The notes under the pieces: generated by a model | The model's database searches: none | Told to the model about the DNA's origin: nothing | Seen by the model: the letters and a program-made list of their open reading frames with translations, nothing else | Translations under genes and position numbers: made by a program | Part shown: positions 29,159 through 38,846 of the stretch, piece after piece | Position numbering within the stretch: position 1 is the stretch's first letter | Layout of the letters: each line of letters starts with the position of its first letter | Assembly: GCA_027046245.1 (NCBI GenBank) | Contig: JALTZJ010000015.1 | Location: 1-64,000 of the forward strand | Direction of reading: 5' to 3' | Origin: Acidilobaceae archaeon | GTDB lineage: Archaea > Thermoproteota > Thermoprotei_A > Sulfolobales > Acidilobaceae | Length of the DNA: 64,000 nt

Positions 29159-30688
29159 CTACTCCCATTCTATGGTAGCCGGGGGTTTACTCGTTATATC
29201 ATAGACGACCCTAACCACGCCAGGAACCTCGCTTGTTATTCTATGCGCTATCCTCTCCAGCAACTCCCATGGCAGCCTAGCGGGCCTAGCAGTCATGGCG
29301 TCAACGCTGTGGACGGCTCGTACAGCAACGACATAGCCGTAACTCCTAGCGTCGCCCTTAACGCCTGTGGCCTTGCTAGCAGTCAGAACTGCGAAATACT
29401 GCCACAGCGCCTCGCCGAGCCCCGCAGCCTCTATCTCCTCTCTTACAATTCTATCCGCCATCCTCGCTACGGCTAGCTTCTCGAGGGTCACCTCGCCTTC
29501 TACCCTGACTGCGAGTCCCGGGCCTGGCACTGGTTGCTTCTTAATGATCTCCTCCGGCACCCCTAACTGTCTAGCTATCCGCCTGACCTCATCCTTGTAG
29601 AGGTAGCGGAGGGGCTCTACTATCTTCAATCCCAGATCTGGCAAGCCGCCAACGTTGTGGTGGGTCTTTATAGTATCGGCGCCGGGCCTCGCACCACTCT
29701 CTATCACGTCAGGGTAGATAGTACCCTGAACCAGGGCCGTGGCACCTAGCCGCTTCGCCTCGCGGAGCAGGATCTCGCCGTAGATCTTGCCGACGATCCT
29801 CCTCTTCTCCTCCGGATCCACAACTCCCCTCAAGGCGCCTAGGAACTCGTGCGAGGCATCAACTACTATAGGGTCTAGCCCGACGCTAGCCAGGAGCCTA
29901 GTTACCCTCTCAACCTCTCCAGAAGGGTGAAGGCCGTGATCTATGAATACAGGCTTTAGCCTCTCCCCGAGGGCCCTCCTTGCTATCAATGCAGCGACAG
30001 TACTATCAATACCCCCGCTGACAGCTGCGACGGCGACCCCCTCACCCACTTCACGCCTCACGTACTCTGCCAGCACGTCTATGAGGCCCTCAGGCCTCCA
30101 CCCCCTAACAGCGCCCCACGAATCCAGCCAGTTACCCAGCAGCTCAAAGCCATACTCGCTGTGACTAACCTCGGGATGCCACTGCACCCCCACTGCCGGG
30201 CCGAGACGCATCGCAGCCACAGGGCTTCCACGGCTCCTAGCTAGAACCCTCCACCCGCGGGGAGGCTCTAGGACTGCATCGTTGTGGCTCATCCATACTG
30301 TGAATCGTTGTGGCATGCCACGGAATAGGGGGTCGCCCGGCTCTAGGATCTCAACCTCAGTGGGTCCAAACTCGGGGTAGGGACTGCGGCTCACAAGGCC
30401 TCCAGCCACCTTACCTAGGAGCTGGTGGCCGTAGCAAATGCCCAGCACGGGCTTCCCGGAGGAGAGAGCCTTCAACGCTATATCATCGTGGCCAGCCTCC
30501 CACACGCTCTGAGGACCCCCGCTCAGCACCACAGCATCGTACCTATCCACGGCCTCCAATGCATCTCCACGAGCAGCGGCGGGTACTAGCTCTGAGTAGA
30601 CGCCCAGCTCCCTGAGGCGCCTCGCTATCAGGTGAGCATACTGGCCCCCGAAGTCGATCACAGCAACTCTGCTGTAGCCCGACTCCAA
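29159..30688 (-). CDS. guaA: GMP synthase (glutamine-hydrolysing)
   Basis: GICYGHQLL, AVSGGIDSTVAALIARRA, KTHHNVGGLP. Confidence 0.97.
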   Translation of the reverse strand: MESGYSRVAVIDFGGQYAHLIARRLRELGVYSELVPAAARGDALEAVDRYDAVVLSGGPQSVWEAGHDDIALKALSSGKPVLGICYGHQLLGKVAGGLVSRSPYPEFGPTEVEILEPGDPLFRGMPQRFTVWMSHNDAVLEPPRGWRVLARSRGSPVAAMRLGPAVGVQWHPEVSHSEYGFELLGNWLDSWGAVRGWRPEGLIDVLAEYVRREVGEGVAVAAVSGGIDSTVAALIARRALGERLKPVFIDHGLHPSGEVERVTRLLASVGLDPIVVDASHEFLGALRGVVDPEEKRRIVGKIYGEILLREAKRLGATALVQGTIYPDVIESGARPGADTIKTHHNVGGLPDLGLKIVEPLRYLYKDEVRRIARQLGVPEEIIKKQPVPGPGLAVRVEGEVTLEKLAVARMADRIVREEIEAAGLGEALWQYFAVLTASKATGVKGDARSYGYVVAVRAVHSVDAMTARPARLPWELLERIAHRITSEVPGVVRVVYDITSKPPATIEWE

Positions 30689-30920
30689 GGCTCCAGCCGG
30701 GCCCTCCTATCCTTCAATGAGCAACAACATTGCAGACTGGAAACTATTAACCCGCGTCACACGCCAAGCCGCACGGCATCCTCCATACATGCCGGGTTGA
30801 GGGGAGCAGAGGTTCGGCTACAGACGATGAGGGCCCCAGGCTCAGGCCTTAGATCCGTGGTCATCGCCCCTCTATATCCCCCTCACTGGGACGAGTTGTA
30901 TAGTATGGAGGAGTCCCTTC

Positions 30921-32111
30921 ATGGAGAAGGGGGTTACCTTCCACCGTTTCCCCTTCGCTCCTGCACCCCGCGACGTGAGGGAGGAGTACCAGAGGCTGCT
31001 GGACGAGGCGCTGGGTTTCAAGAGGGTATTAGATGAGGATGGCGAAGTAGTAGACGAACAGTTGCACCCCAAGTTGAGCCCCGACGAGCTGCTGGAATTG
31101 TACACGCTAATGGTGAGGGCCAGGGTAATTGATGCATGGCTTCTAAGACTCCAGAGAATGGGGAAGGTAGCTCTCCATGCTCCAAACAAGGGCCAGGAAG
31201 CCACAGCTGTTGGAGTAGCGAAGGCCATGAAGCCCGAGGACTGGCTCTTCCCCAGCTACAGGGAGCTGGGAGCATACATAGCAAGGGGCATGAGCGAGGA
31301 GGAAATCCTGGACAGGGCCCTCAACACAAAGGATGATCCCTTGAAGGGCAGCGACTTCGCCATCTACGGTAACAGGAAGTATAATATTGTTCCAGCCCCC
31401 GTACCCGTGGGGAACCAGATACCCCACGCCGTAGGGGCCGCGATGGCGGCCAAGATACTAGGCGACAAGATCGTGACGGTCACCTTCTTCGGCGACGGCT
31501 CAACAAGCAGGGGAGACTTCCACGCAGGCCTAAACTTCGCGGGCGTATTCAAGTCGCCAGTGGTATTCGTGATACAGAACAACCAGTACGCGATAAGTGT
31601 GCCTGTGACAAGGCAGACGGCAGCGCCCACCCTAGCGGTTAAGGCTCTAGCCTACGGAGTCCCCGGGAAGAGGATAGACGGTAACGACATACTAGTAGTA
31701 TACAGTGTAGCAAAGGAAGCCGTAGAGAGGGCCAGGAACGGTGGAGGCCCTACACTAATAGAGACGGTAACCTACAGGATGGGGCCTCACACGACAGCAG
31801 ACGATCCATCAAGGTATAGGAACGAGGAGGAGGTCAAGGCATTTGAGAGGCTCGACCCCCTGAGGAGGTTCAAGTTATACCTAGACAAGCAGGGTGTGCT
31901 AACCCTCAGGGAGGCTGAGGAGATAGAGAAGGCGTGGGACAGTAAGGTAGAGGAGATAATTAGGAGGGTACTAGAGAAGCCGGGGCTGCCTAGGGACGTC
32001 TTCTTCCACAACGTCTACTCAAGGATGCCGTGGCACCTAGAAGAGGAGTACAAGGAGTTCGAGGAGCAGTTCGAGGTAGCAGAGGAGCTGGGCTTACAAC
32101 TAGAGGAGTAA
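30921..32111 (+). CDS. 2-oxoacid/pyruvate dehydrogenase E1 alpha
   Basis: FFGDGSTSRGDFHAGLNFAGVFKSPVVFVIQNNQYAISVP (ThDP motif). Confidence 0.95.
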   Translation: MEKGVTFHRFPFAPAPRDVREEYQRLLDEALGFKRVLDEDGEVVDEQLHPKLSPDELLELYTLMVRARVIDAWLLRLQRMGKVALHAPNKGQEATAVGVAKAMKPEDWLFPSYRELGAYIARGMSEEEILDRALNTKDDPLKGSDFAIYGNRKYNIVPAPVPVGNQIPHAVGAAMAAKILGDKIVTVTFFGDGSTSRGDFHAGLNFAGVFKSPVVFVIQNNQYAISVPVTRQTAAPTLAVKALAYGVPGKRIDGNDILVVYSVAKEAVERARNGGGPTLIETVTYRMGPHTTADDPSRYRNEEEVKAFERLDPLRRFKLYLDKQGVLTLREAEEIEKAWDSKVEEIIRRVLEKPGLPRDVFFHNVYSRMPWHLEEEYKEFEEQFEVAEELGLQLEE

Positions 32112-32125
32112 ACCCGGAGAGGGAG

Positions 32126-33109
32126 GTGGTGGCGGTGCCCGTCATGAACATGGTTCAGGCGCTGAACCAGGCCCTCAGGGAGGAGATGAGAAGGGACGAG
32201 AGGGTAGTAGTGCTGGGCGAGGACGTGGGCAGGAGGGGTGGGGTCTTCCTAGTCACCGAGGGGTTGATAGACGAGTTCGGCCCCGACAGGGTGATAGATA
32301 CTCCACTCACAGAGATGGGCATAGTGGGAGTAGCCGTAGGCATGGCTATGTACGGTCTCAGGCCGGTAGCCGAAATACAGTTCATAGACTTCGTGTACGA
32401 AGCATTCGACCAGATAGTGAACAATGTTGCCTGGGTCAGATTCAGGAGCGCCGGCATGTATAAGACGCCGATGGTGATTAGAGGGCCCTGCTGTGGCGGC
32501 ATAAGAGGCGGTATGCACCACAGCCAGAGCCCCGAGACCTACTTCATGCACACCCCAGGCCTCTACGTGGTCATGCCGAGCACCCCCAAGGACGCTAAGG
32601 GGCTGCTAAAGGCCAGCATAAGAAGCGACGACCCAGTGATATTCCTCGAGCCAAAGGTGATCTACAGGAGGATAAGAGAGGAGGTGCCGGAAGGCGACTA
32701 CATAGTACCCCTAGGCAAGGGCAGGCTAGTGAAGGAGGGAAGCGACGTCACACTAGTAACATGGGGTGCCATGGTGTATCAAGCGCTCGAGGCGGCGAAG
32801 CACGCCGAGAAGAGGGGGTGGAGCATCGAGATAATAGACCTGAGAACACTCCTCCCCTGGGACAAAGACCTAGTCCTCGAGAGCCTCGAGAAGACCAACA
32901 GGCTAGTCATAGTCCACGAGGCACGCCGCACCCTCGGACCAGCAGCGGAGATCTCTGCATACGTGAGCGAGAACCACATAGACATGCTAAGAGGCCCCGT
33001 AATGAGGGTAGCCAGCTACGACACCCCATTCCCGCTAGCACACGAGAAGCTCTACATGCCCAACGTAGCCAGGATCTACAGGGCGATAAGAGAAGTGATG
33101 CAGTGGTAG
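32126..33109 (+). CDS. 2-oxoacid/pyruvate dehydrogenase E1 beta
   Basis: VVLGEDVGRRGGVFLVTEGL, DTPLTEMGIVGVAVGMAMYGLRPVAEIQF; ORF opens at 32030, start uncertain. Confidence 0.95.
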   Translation: MVAVPVMNMVQALNQALREEMRRDERVVVLGEDVGRRGGVFLVTEGLIDEFGPDRVIDTPLTEMGIVGVAVGMAMYGLRPVAEIQFIDFVYEAFDQIVNNVAWVRFRSAGMYKTPMVIRGPCCGGIRGGMHHSQSPETYFMHTPGLYVVMPSTPKDAKGLLKASIRSDDPVIFLEPKVIYRRIREEVPEGDYIVPLGKGRLVKEGSDVTLVTWGAMVYQALEAAKHAEKRGWSIEIIDLRTLLPWDKDLVLESLEKTNRLVIVHEARRTLGPAAEISAYVSENHIDMLRGPVMRVASYDTPFPLAHEKLYMPNVARIYRAIREVMQW

Positions 33110-33145
33110 AAACCGCCGGCAGAGCACGGGAGGCGCTCGAGGGGG

Positions 33146-34459
33146 GTGAATAGAGCGGTGGACAAGATAGTCAAGATCAAGCTCCCGGATATAGGAGAGG
33201 GAATAGCGGAAGGAGAGATAGTAGAGTGGCTGGTAAAGGAAGGAGACTCTGTGAAGCAGTTCCAGCCCGTAGTTAAGGTGTTGACAGCCAAGGCAACAGT
33301 AGAGATCCCGAGCCCCGTTACTGGAGTAGTGAGGAGGCTCCTAGCGAAGCCGGGCGACGTCGTGCAGGTGGGAGAACCGATAATGGAGATAGAGGTGGGA
33401 GGCGCCCCCGGTAAGAAAGCAGAGGAGAAGCCGGCGGAGGCCGAGAAGACCGTGGAGGAGAAGCAAGCAGCGGCCGAAGAAGCTGGGGGAACAGCGCAGC
33501 CCCAGCCCGTAGAGGCCCGCGAGCCGGTTGAGAAGCCCAGGATCCTAGTAAGGGCGCCGCCCAGGGTTAGGAGGCTAGCCAGACAGCTCGGAGTAGACTT
33601 AGCGCTAGTCAAGGGTACGGGGCCGCGTGGAGCAATAACAGAGGATGACGTAAGGAGAGCGGCTGAAGAGCTGAAGGCCAAGGTAGCCCCGGCGCCGCCC
33701 AAGCCTGCTCAGCCCCTGCAGCAGCCTTCAGCGGTCGAGGCCGTTGCCGAGGAGGAGAGGGTGCCGCTGAGGGGAGTACGCAGGGTAATGGCTCAGACAA
33801 TGAGTCTGTCCAAGAGCAAAATACCGCATGCATACCTTATAGAGGAGGTTGACTTCACAGAGCTAGCGAAACTCAGGGAGAGCCTTAAGCCGCTAGCAAA
33901 AGAGAAGGGCGTAAAACTAACATACCTGCCCTTCATTATAAAAGCGGTGGTGAAGGCCCTCAAGGCCTATCCATGGCTAAACGCCAGCCTAGACGATGAG
34001 AAGATGGAACTAGTAGTAAAGAAGTACTACCATATAGGGATAGCCGTCGACACGCCCCACGGCCTGATGGTGCCTGTTATCAGGGATGCCGACAAACTCG
34101 GGCTCTTCGCTCTGGCTAGAGAGATAAGTAGGCTTGCTGAGAAGGCTAGGAGCCAGAACCTGAGCCTCGAAGAGGCGACGGGAGCGACCTTCACGGTAAC
34201 CAATGTGGGCAGCGTGGGCAGCATAATGGGCTTACCAGTAATCTATCCGCCCAACGTAGCAATACTAGGAGTCCACAGGATGGTAGAGAGGCCCATGTTT
34301 GTAGGCGACGAGATAAAGCCAAGGAAGATAGTGTATCTGAGCCTGAGCTTCGACCACAGAGCGATAGAGGGGGCCTACGCAGCCAGATTCCTCACCGAAC
34401 TCAAAAGGCTACTAGAGAACCCTGCACTGATATTCGCCGCAGATGACGAGTTCCAGTAG
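33146..34459 (+). CDS. Dihydrolipoamide acyltransferase E2
   Basis: Lipoyl domain (KVLTAKATVEIPSPVTG), E1/E3-binding domain, catalytic LSFDHRAIEGAYAARF. Confidence 0.95.
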   Translation: MNRAVDKIVKIKLPDIGEGIAEGEIVEWLVKEGDSVKQFQPVVKVLTAKATVEIPSPVTGVVRRLLAKPGDVVQVGEPIMEIEVGGAPGKKAEEKPAEAEKTVEEKQAAAEEAGGTAQPQPVEAREPVEKPRILVRAPPRVRRLARQLGVDLALVKGTGPRGAITEDDVRRAAEELKAKVAPAPPKPAQPLQQPSAVEAVAEEERVPLRGVRRVMAQTMSLSKSKIPHAYLIEEVDFTELAKLRESLKPLAKEKGVKLTYLPFIIKAVVKALKAYPWLNASLDDEKMELVVKKYYHIGIAVDTPHGLMVPVIRDADKLGLFALAREISRLAEKARSQNLSLEEATGATFTVTNVGSVGSIMGLPVIYPPNVAILGVHRMVERPMFVGDEIKPRKIVYLSLSFDHRAIEGAYAARFLTELKRLLENPALIFAADDEFQ

Positions 34460-34514
34460 CGTAAACAACGGTTTAATGCTCGCCGGAGTAAAGGAAGTGG
34501 AGGTGGCGTTAGGG

Positions 34515-35894
34515 ATGGCCGAGAAGTTCGACCTAGTCGTTGTAGGCGGCGGCCCCGGAGGCTACCCGGCGGCCATCAGAGCAGCGCAACTCGGACTCAA
34601 CGTAGCCTTAGTGGAGGCCGACAAACTGGGGGGTGAATGCACTAACTACGGCTGCATACCGACAAAGGCCATGATAAAGGCTGCCGAAGCAGTAACGGCA
34701 GCAGCGCTCCTCCCCTTCATAAAGGGGAGGCCCGACTACGACTTCAAGGATCTAATGGAATGGGTAACAGACTTCTCAAAGAGGATATCCCAAGGGGTAG
34801 AGTACCTGCTCAAGGGCTATGGAGTCGAGCTTGTCAGGGGTAGGGCTAGGATAGAGGCTCCAGGCTTCCTAAGCGTTGATGGCGATAGACTAAGATACGA
34901 GAAGCTCGTGGTCAGCGTGGGCACCAGTCCTGCATTCCCCCGAGGTCTGGAGCCCGATGGCAGCGTTGTACATGATAACAGGAGCATACTAGGGCTTAGG
35001 AGGAAGCCTGGCTCCATGCTAATAATAGGCGGCGGCTATATTGGCGTAGAGTATGCAGCCGCCATGGCTAGATTAGGGGTAGAGGTGCATCTAGTCGAGG
35101 CTCTCGACAGAATACTACCGTTGATGGACAAGGACTTCTCAAGGATCGTAGAAAGACACTTGAAGAAGCTAGGCGTGAAGATCTACACTGGAACAATAGT
35201 TGAGGAGATGAAGCGAGGAGAGGCAAGCATAGCTGCAACACTAAAGGGGGGCAATAGCATCGAAGCCGACATAGCCCTTGTTGCTACAGGCAGAAGGCCG
35301 AACACCGCAGGACTAGGGCTCGAGAGAATCGGCGTGAGGCTAAACGGGAAAGGCTACATCACAGTGAACGATGGAATGGAGACAAGCGCTCCCGGGGTAT
35401 ACGCTGCCGGCGACGTCGCAGGCCCGCCCCTACTAGCTCACAAAGCATTCCTCCAGGCAGTAGTAGCAGCAGAGAGGGCTGCCGGCGACGAGTCGGCAGC
35501 CTACGACGCCAAGGCAGTACCTCAAGTAGTATACACAGAGCCGGAAATAGCTAGTACGGGCTTCACCCTGGAGGAGGCCAGAAAACAGGGGATAGACGCT
35601 GAGGAGAAGAGGCTCCCGCTAGGGAGTCTAGCCAGGGTATCCATGGAGGGATGCAGTGACTGTTTCGCTAAGATAGTTTATGAGAGGAGTAGCAAGGCGG
35701 TACTAGGCTTCCACATAGCGGCACCCCACGCAAGCGAGATCATAGCAGCAGCAACCCTAGCGATAGAGATGGGCGCCACTCTAGAGGACATAGCGCTAAC
35801 CATACACCCGCACCCCACAGTATCCGAGGCTCTAAAAGAGGCGGCGGAGCTAGCCCTAGAGAGGCCGATTCACTTCCTACTCAAGAGAAAGTAA
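34515..35894 (+). CDS. lpd: Dihydrolipoamide dehydrogenase E3
   Basis: VVVGGGPGGYPAAIRAAQLG, GGECTNYGCIPTK, YAAGDVAG, HPHPTVSEALKEA; ORF opens at 34443. Confidence 0.95.
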   Translation: MAEKFDLVVVGGGPGGYPAAIRAAQLGLNVALVEADKLGGECTNYGCIPTKAMIKAAEAVTAAALLPFIKGRPDYDFKDLMEWVTDFSKRISQGVEYLLKGYGVELVRGRARIEAPGFLSVDGDRLRYEKLVVSVGTSPAFPRGLEPDGSVVHDNRSILGLRRKPGSMLIIGGGYIGVEYAAAMARLGVEVHLVEALDRILPLMDKDFSRIVERHLKKLGVKIYTGTIVEEMKRGEASIAATLKGGNSIEADIALVATGRRPNTAGLGLERIGVRLNGKGYITVNDGMETSAPGVYAAGDVAGPPLLAHKAFLQAVVAAERAAGDESAAYDAKAVPQVVYTEPEIASTGFTLEEARKQGIDAEEKRLPLGSLARVSMEGCSDCFAKIVYERSSKAVLGFHIAAPHASEIIAAATLAIEMGATLEDIALTIHPHPTVSEALKEAAELALERPIHFLLKRK

Positions 35895-35967
35895 TAGTAA
35901 AGTAAATGCTACTTCTTAAACCAGGCCCACGCTATACACACTATTTTACCGGGGTGTAGAGGAGGCC

Positions 35968-36294
35968 TTGGTCCTAGGCAGGATAAAGAAGCTACTCGAG
36001 CCCAGCGAGAAGGCGGTATTAGTAGTAGTCGAGGATGCCCCGGTTGATGCAGAGCTGCAGAGAGCTGCGGCAGCGAGCTACGCAGTTTCCCGCGGCATAA
36101 GGATAGTAGAGACTATGAAGGGCCCCAGAGAGGAGGTAGCAAGGAGACTTCTAGAATCAAACATAGAGGGTAAAATCCTGGTCTTCGATCCCTCGCTTCT
36201 CGGCGAGGAGACTGTTAGGAAGCTCGAAGAGCGGGGCAACAAGGTCGTGAAGGCTCGGATAGAGGCGCAGGAAGGGCCTAAACTTGGATGCTGA
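35968..36294 (+). CDS. Hypothetical protein (108 aa)
   Basis: ORF with Rossmann-like alternation, no recognised family. Confidence 0.55.
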   Translation: MVLGRIKKLLEPSEKAVLVVVEDAPVDAELQRAAAASYAVSRGIRIVETMKGPREEVARRLLESNIEGKILVFDPSLLGEETVRKLEERGNKVVKARIEAQEGPKLGC

Positions 36295-37150
36295 CCCCAC
36301 GGGCGCTAAAGCGGAGGAGACCACAGACCCTCTCAGCCGACCTATAAACGGTTTTATCGTACCCTTCGAAGCCGTAGACCTCTCTGAGAGCCCACTCCTC
36401 GCTTTCATGCAGCTCTGCCGGCACCACTAAACTGTAAATCCTGCCCTCCGTGTGTTCCAGCTTCTCTGCAGCTATCATCTTTTCATGGATCGATATGAAA
36501 TGGCTCCCGTTGGGACCGGCCGAGACTACAAGGAGGGGGAGCCTACCAAGGAAGGGTTCGTACCCGGCTTCCATGGAGAGCTCTGCCTCGTGGCTTAGCA
36601 GTATAGATACCGCCTCTCCCGGGCCTAGCTGCCCGGCACCGCCTTCCTCAACATCTAGGAGGAGCATAGTGTGGAGTCCCACGCATATATTGCCATAGAT
36701 AGCCTCGACAACGCTGTAAGCCTTAACGCCTCTCCAGGGCCCGGGTACCGTGATAGTGCGGCCGAAGCGGTAGTAGTGGAGGAGGCTAAGGCTCTTGGCA
36801 GCGCACACTCCAGAGACGCCGGGGAGCAGCCTGATCGTGGCGCCGGCTCTCGCGGCTTCCGCGATGAGTGTGGCGTGCGTGGTTGCTATAAGCGGGTCCC
36901 CCGGTACGAGCACTACTACATTGCTATCAAGAGCTTCTCTCGCTATAGACGAGGACCCCTCTTCGAGCACTTTTCTCTCGGCCGCAACTACACTACCGCT
37001 TGCATAGCTCCTTGCGAGGTCGAGCAGCCACCTTGCTCCGGGCATCGTATAGGTATCTACGTATACCTTGTTGGCGTTCTTTAGGGATTCAAGCACCTCC
37101 ACTGTCTGGAGACCGGGCGCGTATCCTCCACCCGCGAGTATGAGGCCCAA
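36278..37150 (-). CDS. dphB: Diphthine synthase
   Basis: ALDSNVVVLVPGDPLIATTHATLI, LPGVSGVCAAKSLSLLHYYRFGRTITVP. Confidence 0.92.
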   Translation of the reverse strand: MGLILAGGGYAPGLQTVEVLESLKNANKVYVDTYTMPGARWLLDLARSYASGSVVAAERKVLEEGSSSIAREALDSNVVVLVPGDPLIATTHATLIAEAARAGATIRLLPGVSGVCAAKSLSLLHYYRFGRTITVPGPWRGVKAYSVVEAIYGNICVGLHTMLLLDVEEGGAGQLGPGEAVSILLSHEAELSMEAGYEPFLGRLPLLVVSAGPNGSHFISIHEKMIAAEKLEHTEGRIYSLVVPAELHESEEWALREVYGFEGYDKTVYRSAERVCGLLRFSARGVSIQV

Positions 37151-37223
37151 GACTCCCAGCCCTTGTCATTAGCCTCTATGAGGCGCGTCTAGGGACTAGA
37201 GCTTGGGAGTGGTGCCGTAGCAG

Positions 37224-38846
37224 TTGGCCGGGGAGGAGGAATGTAGGGCTCTTGTTATCCCTTTATCTCCTGGGCCTTATTCTCTGGATAGCCTAATATC
37301 TAGTATCCTTAGGGGCGTGGAGGAGTACAGGGCTAACGTCGTCTACCTAGTCTATACTAGGCGGGTGGCCAGCGAGGCGAAGAGACTCGCAGAGGCCGTG
37401 AGGGGCATCGTTGACTGCGTGGAGTTCGTTGAACGCGAGATTTGTGACTGGATCGAGGGAAGCAGTGAGGGGTGCAACACCACCCAGAAGCTGCGCAAGA
37501 TAATAGTTGACGAAGCGATGGCTAGGTGCGGAGAAAGGAATGTCGTGGTTACAATAAGCCCTGCTAGTAGGAGGCTCGCCGCAGCCGCCAGCCTAGCAAG
37601 CCTACCCCAGAGCCCCAAGGACACTACCGCCTCTACAGCGACTGAGGCTGAAGTGGCTCACGTGGACTTCTACTGGGGCCCATGGACGGGGAGCACGTAC
37701 CCCTTCGTGCCCAGAGGCCTGGAGCCAGTGATCAGGATACACCCAGCTAACGCCATATCGCAAAGCCCCGCTGTCCTGGGCAAGACGTGCGGCAAGGCCG
37801 TGGCCGAGCCTCAAAGCGATAAGGCTGGGGGGGCTTGTACCCTCCCCAACGGCTACAAGCTGCCTCCTATAGCATGCGGCGTAGCCAGGCTAGCTAGACT
37901 ACTGAACCTGCAGGGGGGTCGCTACTACGTTGACCCCGGCGGCGGCGTGGTGGCGGAGTGCCGGGGAAGAGACGGCGGGCCAGCACTAGATGTTAAGATA
38001 GCTGTGACGAGGGGAGGGTTCAACGCTAAGCCAAGTTATAGTGACTGCTTCAGGGTGCAGAACCTCTGCGACGCAGACTCGGTTAAGCGAGCCGTCGAGG
38101 CGGCGGTGAGATGCATCTACAATGAGATAGCACTGCCTGTGGAGTCCGAGAAGGAACCTGACAAGAGTAAGGTGTGGCAGATGGTCATGTACACGGGTCT
38201 CGTGCCACCGATAGTGGAGGAGCCGGAGAGCCTCAAGGGGTTGAGGCTCAGCGACGCCCTCAACGGAGGCAGCGTACTCATAGACACTAACATGGCCTAT
38301 GCCGGGATACACGTTGAGACCCGAAGAGGCCTGAAAACATTGGTACCCAGCTGCGCGGTAACAGAGGTGGCGGGCAGGCTAAGCGAGAAACTCAAATCAC
38401 CACCCTCACTATGGACATTCATAGACCTCCTCGCATTCGCCGCTCTAGAGGAGCTAAGACTCTCAGGATCACCGATAATAGAGACGCCCGGCGCCGTTAA
38501 GTGCGAGGCAGGAATAATGGCCCTCGAAGGAAGGGAAGTCCCTCTAGCTACAAGGGACTGGGGCGCCCTTAAGCTATGGGAGCTAGCAACAAGGATAAAG
38601 GGGGGAAGCCGGAGGGAGTCGTTGATTTTCATCAAAACACCAGGGCTCAAGGAGGCGCTGAGCCTGGCCAGAAGCCTGTCACTAGCAGACGCGTACTACG
38701 CTTTGCTACAGATGCTCATAGTCCTCAAGGCGGCCTCTAAATATCTTCAGGGCAGGAGGGAGCATAGCCTAGCTTTCAAGGTGGAGGGAGTAGTTGACGA
38801 AGGCAAGATACCGGTGCCGCGCACCCTACAGTCTCAGACCGCCTAG
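37224..38846 (+). CDS. Uncharacterised protein: CARF/Rossmann-like N-terminus and PIN-like C-terminus (candidate)
   Basis: Alternating b/a N-terminus with VVVTISPASRRLAAAASLAS; C-terminal GGSVLIDTNMAYAGIH...VTEVAG...VPLATRDWGALKLW. Confidence 0.55.
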   Translation: MAGEEECRALVIPLSPGPYSLDSLISSILRGVEEYRANVVYLVYTRRVASEAKRLAEAVRGIVDCVEFVEREICDWIEGSSEGCNTTQKLRKIIVDEAMARCGERNVVVTISPASRRLAAAASLASLPQSPKDTTASTATEAEVAHVDFYWGPWTGSTYPFVPRGLEPVIRIHPANAISQSPAVLGKTCGKAVAEPQSDKAGGACTLPNGYKLPPIACGVARLARLLNLQGGRYYVDPGGGVVAECRGRDGGPALDVKIAVTRGGFNAKPSYSDCFRVQNLCDADSVKRAVEAAVRCIYNEIALPVESEKEPDKSKVWQMVMYTGLVPPIVEEPESLKGLRLSDALNGGSVLIDTNMAYAGIHVETRRGLKTLVPSCAVTEVAGRLSEKLKSPPSLWTFIDLLAFAALEELRLSGSPIIETPGAVKCEAGIMALEGREVPLATRDWGALKLWELATRIKGGSRRESLIFIKTPGLKEALSLARSLSLADAYYALLQMLIVLKAASKYLQGRREHSLAFKVEGVVDEGKIPVPRTLQSQTA

